Source: Varroa destructor
Lineage: Eukaryota > Arthropoda > Arachnida > Mesostigmata > Varroidae
Length of the DNA stretch: 64,000 nt
Assembly: GCF_002443255.2 (NCBI RefSeq)
Contig: NW_019211454.1
Location: 33,028,061 to 33,092,060 of the forward strand
Direction: 5' to 3'
Under the pieces are notes generated by a model. The model ran no database searches and was not told where the DNA came from. It saw nothing but the letters and a program-made list of their open reading frames with translations. Each line of letters begins with the position of its first letter. Within the stretch, counting starts at the first letter, position 1. The position numbers were made by a program, and so were the translations under genes. Below are positions 57,501 through 64,000 of the stretch, in pieces.

Positions 57501-58410
57501 TATGATACTGATGACGTTAATAATATGGGCATTCATTAGTTTATCTTATTGCACGAGATCATGAAACTTGATTAACTTAAACGTGGGAACAGATACGAAT
57601 TCCGCCAAATACAATGCTTGTGCCATGCCAAATAAAATGATTTTTGTCGTTTTACAAAATAACGCTAAAATCTGAACAAATTGACCTACTCCAGCTGACC
57701 TTTGCTGCGTAGGCTTAGTTCACCGATGCGACGCTGTACTATTTTTCTATTACCGTCGAAATGCAACGCCGCAATATTCTTTGTCAATTCACACTACCAA
57801 TTAAGCGAGCCTCTTTCAAGGGCCACGCAGTCAACAGAAAACAGCAGCAGCAGAAATGAAGCACAGTAAAGCTGCAGCGCCAACTATCACCACAAGGATA
57901 CACATATCATCATTGACGAGGCGATCCGTGCTAGCAAAGCTGCTAAACAAACTTAGGGACAACGCCCAAACAACCGACCTATTCGACTTTATCGCCTTTT
58001 AATTAGGCTAAATATAATCACTTACATGCACGTCCCCTTGTCTCTATCATTATCTATTTCTGTTCGTCACTATCAGCAGCATATTTTCACCATTTCAATG
58101 TGAGTGCCGCATGCGACCACGTGCCTTAGTATGTTACGGTCTTTAGTAGTACGGATAGTGCGATCGGTTTAGTAGTATTAATAGCAATAACGCTCTCTCT
58201 CTGTTATCCTCGTACACTATATATATAGTCTTACGTGTGTATATATAATTAGCTTATGTGGCCTCTAGCACCGCACCTTACCGGCCTGCTGCTAACAAAA
58301 TATATAGAGTAGCTCTGGCCACCTCCAGCCCCCTATATTCTTCTTTTCCTTCTCTCTTTTCTTTTCCCTCTTTCAACTCCCCTTTTTGTCTAGATTATTC
58401 TGTACTGAAA
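54566..58410. other. Intergenic stretch, no gene seen
   Basis: Frames at 55,540-55,872 (+) and 56,522-56,110 (-) are unrecognised. A TACATGTACGTGTACGT-type run lies near 56,737. The final part may hold the unmarked 3' UTR end of the minus-strand C3G gene; TTTTAATT at about 57,997-58,004 would read as ATTAAA on the - strand. Confidence 0.4.
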
Positions 58411-58436
58411 TATATATATATATATATATATATATA
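58411..58436. repeat. (TA)13 microsatellite
   Basis: Thirteen uninterrupted TA units. Confidence 0.95.
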
Positions 58437-58848
58437 ATGCGTATTGTAGGCGTGGGCTGAGCCTCATATGTTTAGATTATATTGCCTATATAAATAGGTG
58501 TCGGTGTATGTATGTAGGTCGTTTCCCTTAGATTTTCTCGTTTTGTCTCTGATTCGCGTTATATTCTGGTTTTGTTTGTTTGTAGTAGTAATAATACTTG
58601 TTTTTTTTTGTTGTATTACATTATGTTTTGACAGTATGGTGGTGGCGGCCCTCGTTATCACTTGTTCCGACAACTTTCGCACCTCGTTCTTCTCGAGAGA
58701 AGGTCTTGCACCGCACAAACGTACGCGTATCAGATCTGACTGTTCAGAATCGTATACTTTTCCGTGATCATCATCTCAAAGCCGTTTTCTCAGTTCGGCA
58801 GTTTCTTGTCGACGTATATCGAACTTTGCAGTAGGACAACTAGCCATA

Positions 58849-58886
58849 CGGGTATACATGTAGATATCGGGTATACATGTAGATAT
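58849..58886. repeat. Perfect 2 x 19-bp tandem duplication
   Basis: CGGGTATACATGTAGATAT occurs twice in direct succession (58,849-58,867 and 58,868-58,886). It lies 100 bp past the C3G stop, so probably inside its 3' UTR. No role known; perfect identity suggests a recent duplication. Confidence 0.95.
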
Positions 58887-58986
58887 GAGTCACGCGATGC
58901 GTTTCGCTGAAACTTAATCACACATACTTGTCACTTTGTCCAGACGACGCACGGGTTTTCAGAGGTGGACGGGTTTCAATGATCGG

Positions 58987-61900
58987 TTACTTCTTGCCTC
59001 GAGGTTTGATTGTCTCCGAAATTTGCCACATAGCTTCCTCGGACAGATAGTCTTCGAAGTTATTAAAGAAATCAATAATTTCGTCGTTACGCCGAATATT
59101 ATACGGCCTAAGGAGAAAAATACAAGAGCGAATGATTATATCTAACGGAGATTCATTATTAGTTAAATGGAATAAATTAAACATGACTATTTTATAATTC
59201 CATCTGCATTACATTCGACCCTCAGACTATAATTCCTTTGTCACTTTTAAATGTAGCTGCTTCGTTCCCAGAAGCCAATTTGGGATAAAAAATACCTACA
59301 GGTCCTTCTATCAATTTAAAGTAGAGCTAAAAAAAGCTCTGCTCGTTGTACAAGTGAGTACTTGTAATCTTTCTATGCAATAAACTTACTTCTTCTTGAA
59401 CTTCCTCATAGGTTCGAGAATATTGTATTGTTGCCAGCACTTGAAGAAGTTTATGATCTGCGTTCCGTTCGATTCGATGTAGTCGGTGTTGCCCACATGG
59501 ACAAATGTAAGGTCTTGAAGAATCAGGCCACTAAAATAGATAAGAAACGGCGATTAAGTAATATCTGCTGTAATCTGACAAAAATCGTCTAAATAATACT
59601 ATTTAAATAGAGAACAAGTCAATGCAGTCAAGGCTACAGCTAAGAACTACCCGGTCAAATTGCGATAATAAATCACACGATTTGCTTTCTGGGCAATACC
59701 AGTGGTTTACTTGGACTTACATATAGGGTATACAGGGAGGCTGTGTTTCAGCAACAGCCTGTCGGTAGGCTCGGAAAGACGAGCTAGAGTCGATGAGCAC
59801 GGAGAACTCTCTCAGCCCCTCGACTATGGCCCTCTGCCAGTCCAGACGTCTCAAAGGTGCGGAGTCCAGAGCTGACAGCAACGCCAAGTAGGAGTTAAAG
59901 TTGTTCAACCGTCGGAGCGCCTTCATCATCTTCAGGAACTTTATTACACACCTGTGGAACACGCAAAATGAACACAAGAGTTGTTACTAAACACACTATA
60001 ATTTGACACATTTCATGTTGATGTTAATAACAACACAATGCTATAATACAATAATGAATTGCCTCAATTAACAATCATTCAACGAGTATTCATTGCGAAA
60101 ATGTACCTCTCACGTTCTCGCTGATCGGTCTGCTGAAGAACGCAACTACGAGCCCAATAGCTCATATTATTGAAGTGTTCGGTGAAACGGGTCAGGTTTG
60201 GGCTGCGCTCTTCATTTTGCTGTTTTGCCCAGATAAGTACCTCGGGGATGTCGATCTTCTGGAACAGCTCGTTGTCGAGTAAGGTCATCTGCTGCGCCAG
60301 GGCCTCCGATTTGAACGAAAGTAGTGTGTTACCTCGAGAGAGGACTACACCCTTTAGATTCGCGTAAAGGACGCACTCCTGCGCACGTTGTCGAGCACTA
60401 TGCTTCTCCACGACTTTCTGACGTAACGCCCTTTATGGAGAGTTTACGTTACGACGCGGGATTTGCAAGTCATACATTGAACGCCACAATTGATATCGCA
60501 CGTTAGATTTCATAGCTGAATATGGGGTACAGCTATTGAGGCTACGTGTACATAAGATAGAAAACGACGCTTGACATTGTTTCTTACATATAAAAGAGTA
60601 AATCAGAATCGGAAAGCTACCAAGATGGTCACAACAAAAATTTGGAACATTTCAATAGGTATTTTAAGCAAGATAATCGATAGTTTCATAAAATAACTTG
60701 TATCATTCAAGTTGAATATTTGTACTCGTTGATAGATACTTACAATATTCTGCAACAGATGCATTAGAAAAATATAAAAGCACACGTGTGTATATGCAAA
60801 ATACCTAATCTGTAAAAAAAGTTAACATTTTTTAGAAAGAATAGTCCATCCTTTTCATGTATGTGTCAAGTTCTTATCAATAAGCAATTATATATATATA
60901 TATATATAAACAAGTAGTCATAAAAGAGTAAATTTTCTCCTGCGTTTGTCGTATCGATTATACAAAAAAGACAACTGCTCAACGGCATTTAACCGAACTT
61001 AGCGACTTTACGACAATACGACCAATCGATAAAATTACTGTAAACGATGCCCTGTACATTTCATCTTACCTTGCCAGACTAAGATCTCCACGCAGCAGTA
61101 ACGTGTGCGTAAAGTGTGTGAGCGCGATAAGCAGCTCGTCAGTAGCATCACTCAAACAGAGGTCATCCACTACACGGACCAGGAGACTAAACGAGTTGCG
61201 CGCGTACTTCAAACGCACCGGATCGCTACTGAACTGGATGAGGCAGTCGTACCTAGTATCATAGTGAAATGAAAAAAAAATTTGGTGTCGTCGATAGAGA
61301 CACAGGTTCAAATTATAACAAAAAAAAACGACAAAAAACATAGAAATCAATAGAGTTAAAGTCGATAAAGTTAAAGGCTAAAGTTCTAATAACTAGATAT
61401 GTCAGTCATTGAAAATAACAATTCTAGCTGACAGCAAGACAGAAGCTGAAAAAGCAGTTTAAGACATAGTTTGCAAAAAAAAACTGATTTTTATATTTCT
61501 CAAGAGAAAGACCTAAGAAATATGCCCTAGTAATATAATGTTATGTAAATTGAAGTGATTAAAATACATTTCAGGCTTCAGAGACCTATTTAAAGACATG
61601 GTTAAAAGATACAGATAGTTCAGACATTTCGTTTAACCGCATAATAATAACGAGTGGGTTTGATATCTTATATAACTAACCTCGAGATGAGTTTTTCGAC
61701 CAAAGTCTGGGCAGGGATGAACGAACGATAGGTCGTGAGGAAAGTCTCTTGCACTACAAAGTCCCGGCCTTTGTCATCAGTAGTCTTGGTGGCATAGACA
61801 AGTAATGCGTCCGGCGGGCCCCCTTTGAGGCCACGAAGGACGTCATCCTTGGAGTCGGAAAACACAAGGAATGGCTCAACTTCAATGCATTCCATAATGT

Positions 61901-63819
61901 CAACACTTACTGGCCCGCTAACGCCAGAGCCGCTGCCGCCACTAGCCACAGGACCTGACACCGTCGAGCCTAACAAAGACGATTCCTGGAGAGTTGTAGC
62001 AAGGCTCGACGGAGGAGTATTTTCCTTAGAGTTAGGCGCACTGTTATCCACAACGCCGCTATCCTCTTCTTTGTGGGGACACTCGACCTCGACGACAACA
62101 GGGACCCCACTGACACTCCCGCAATTCTCTGAGTCGTTCACCTAAAAACGATACAATGGGCAGTAGCGACGTGAGCAACTAATCTATACGCACAATATAA
62201 GAGAGCAATTTTATAGAACATGCAGGATCAAAAAATAGAACCAACATGCTTATTTTAGCCTCTGACTAGAATCACCCTACATATGCTGTATACATCGTTC
62301 AGCGACACCAAACAGGTTAACCAAAGTGAAAGTGCAGTGCTCAGTGCCTAGGTCGATTTGGCAGTAACGCTCATCAAAGACTCCAGTCGCTGGCAAAGTA
62401 TAGCGCCGGTACTCTAAACAAACTGATAAAAATGACAGCTCAACAGTTAGCGACGACGGCTTACAATTCCGCTACCTCTTTCGATTACATCTCTAAAAGC
62501 GACAGCGTCTTTATTAAAATACGTCCTTTCGTATATGCGTGTTTGTGTGTCCATTACGTAACTCAACTCCGCCTTTTTAACTGAAGGCTTTAAGCGCAAT
62601 AGTTTGATAGATAACACAGATATCGAATATTTGGAGACTTATGGCTCGTCCTTGAAAATCCAGTCCCGTGACTGCTAATAAACTTACCGCAAGTATCTCG
62701 CTGCGATCCGTCCTGCATGGGCCAAGATTGAGATTCGGCTGTTTTTTTAGCTCTAGAACCATTGCTAATTATACATAAAAATTTTGCTGACTTTTCAACA
62801 GGGCAGCACAAGTAAGCACATGGGTTAAGCATCATACTTTAGCAGTTAAAGGCACCGACAATTAGTATCAAACCAAACTCAGAAAGTTTCTGATAATCAT
62901 TTGGTATCGTCTGGGAACGCAATATTAAAAAGCTTTCTGTTTATATTTGACGACAATGCGGTCATTAATGCTAAGGCTAACCGCATTGCTGGAATGCTGC
63001 CGTATTGTTGAAAGAAGCTTGTATGTACCTCATGAAGAAAATGAAATCAGTGAAAATCACTGCCAAACTCATCCGTATAGCTTACATTTAAGTCTTGTTG
63101 ACACGCAAGCAAAAATTTCCTATTGCGCTTTTTCTTTGCTATTTAAATATTAACTTGGGTGCACTTTTGCGCATCATTTCATTAACAACAATGAACCAGC
63201 TTTTTATTTCAGGTTTTTAAGATACTGGGGACAATAGGTTAACTTGGTTTTTGGACACATTTGCGTATCTACATGTGTAAATGTTATCTATAAGATATAT
63301 TTGCAAGATCGATGAATATAAAAAAGAAGTGCTTCTTTTGCTACCTCGCTTAGTCAAGAATATGTTAGTCTAGTTAGGAAGCTAATCTGACGGCAGTTAC
63401 ACTTATGGAAACTTGAATGTAGTTTTTTATATGCGTTTAAGTTAAGCGGCAAATACTGACGTGACTATCAAGTGGCGTAGCTGTCGTGTTCGGTATGCTT
63501 GCAGTCTCTTCGATGATTAGGCCTGCAGTACTAGACGACAGTGGAGATAAACTGTTAGTTGATGTACAAATGACAGATGGTAATGGTGTTGATGTACCGG
63601 ATGGGTTTTCCTTATCTAGCCGCCGTTTCGGTGGAAGTGCTGGCGGTGATCCCTGCTCAAATTGTTCCTCTTTTGGCCGTTGACCAGCAAGTGATCCATC
63701 CCAGAATATTTCCATACGCTCGACCCGCGACATCATTTGTTTGCCAGCTGGTATCACGACATTGAGCGTTCCTTCCGATGGAACTGGTATCGGCCCAAAT
63801 GTCTGCATATATGCCTGAA
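58987..63819 (-). CDS. C3G / RapGEF1-type Rap1 guanine-nucleotide exchange factor (3' exons, 5' end missing)
   Basis: Seven exons on the - strand: 63,819-63,461; 62,141-61,681; 61,252-61,070; 60,430-60,107; 59,951-59,721; 59,530-59,390; 59,107-58,987 (stop TAA). All introns are GT-AG and every junction keeps phase, giving ~606 residues. In order come: PPALPPKRR (Crk SH3 ligand); a low-complexity Ser/Thr/Gly linker; the REM domain from EVEPFLVFSDS through FLTTYRSFIPAQ, SFSLLVRVVDDLCL and GDLSLARALRQK; then the RasGEF domain with EVLIWAKQQNEE, FTEHFNNMSYWARS, LNNFNSYLALLSALDSAPLR, FRAYRQAVAE and PCIPYIGLILQDLTFVHVGN. C3G loads GTP on Rap1 when recruited by Crk, at adhesion sites. Upstream exons continue past 64,000. 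The linker exon has no recognisable domain and is the least certain. Confidence 0.93.
60889..60909. repeat. (TA)n microsatellite in C3G intron
   Basis: About ten TA units within the 639-bp intron between the fourth and third listed C3G exons. Confidence 0.9.
62142..63460 (-). other. Largest C3G intron in the window (1,319 bp)
   Basis: Bounded by donor GTCAGT (63,460) and acceptor TTTTTAG (62,142). No inner exon, element or RNA gene recognised. The other introns are 155-639 bp. Confidence 0.7.
63620..63646 (-). other. Crk SH3-binding motif PPALPPKRR in the C3G gene
   Basis: Encodes PPALPPKRR, the PxLPxK-type ligand for which C3G is the classic Crk SH3 partner. It lies in the first C3G exon seen here. 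Only one copy is in the window; family members usually carry several, so others are expected in exons beyond 64,000. Confidence 0.85.
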
Positions 63820-64000
63820 CTGTATAATGGAACAACATCATAATAAAGGGTTGAAATGAACCGCAAGGCAAAAACAAACGTGAAAAAAGTAGGAAGATGC
63901 GGGAAGGTCGAACGTTAGTGCCGTTTGGTATGAATCTGTTATTTTACCAAGATACGATTACTAAAGATGGGCAATAAACAACATTTGTACTACAAAGTGT
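63820..64000 (-). other. Upstream C3G intron (partial)
   Basis: Sequence beyond the acceptor ATTATACAG of the first visible exon. That exon begins with the last two bases of a split codon, so the gene continues past the window edge. Confidence 0.7.

Noticed and set aside
1..64000. CRISPR arrays, bacterial operons, rRNA
   Set aside because: No direct-repeat arrays or rRNA-like sequence. Spliced C3G and poly(A) signals show this is nuclear eukaryotic DNA.

Overview
This window is AT-rich eukaryotic DNA, most likely from an arthropod. A chelicerate such as a parasitiform mite is my best guess, but it rests only on overall character and I cannot settle it. Two things carry the window: a head-to-tail family of small single-exon tetraspanin genes on the + strand, and a multi-exon Rap1 exchange factor (C3G/RapGEF1) on the - strand at the right end. 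The rest is mostly non-coding, with retroelement scraps, microsatellites and a 100-N assembly gap.

Layout. Five apparently intact tetraspanin-like genes lie at 3.6, 6.1, 15.4, 18.3 and 25.9 kb. Each encodes 216-235 residues with four membrane spans and a short four-cysteine large loop (CCG, then SCG, then GCW), all in one uninterrupted exon. Four of the five share a related A-rich block 20-70 bp before the ATG. Between and beyond them I find many decayed copies by aligning the text by eye. The best are at 1.7-2.2, 21.45-21.9, 30.0-30.5, 40.3-40.85, 46.8-47.1 and 51.8-52.3 kb; weaker ones reach from 0.8 to 54.6 kb. Read together, 1-54 kb looks like one birth-and-death tetraspanin cluster: a living core at 3-27 kb and a graveyard on both sides. 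Individual relic calls are inference; the five genes are not in doubt.

Other elements. A + strand non-LTR reverse-transcriptase tail ending in an A-run lies at 7.2-7.83 kb. Two tRNA-like (SINE-head-like) segments lie at 24.1 and 45.9 kb. Two long hairpins lie at 28.16-28.20 and 38.46-38.51 kb. Unassigned coding-like patches lie at 0.2-0.78 (-), 32.2-32.7 (-), 37.5-38.1 and 48.9-50.0 kb.

Right end. Seven phase-consistent exons (58,987-63,819, - strand) encode the last ~606 residues of a C3G-type protein: a PPALPPKRR Crk-SH3 ligand, a Ras exchanger motif (REM) domain and a complete RasGEF catalytic domain up to the stop codon. The 5' exons lie beyond base 64,000. C3G activates Rap1 downstream of Crk adaptors in adhesion signalling. 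Tetraspanins also organise adhesion and signalling microdomains, but nothing here shows that the two loci are functionally linked.
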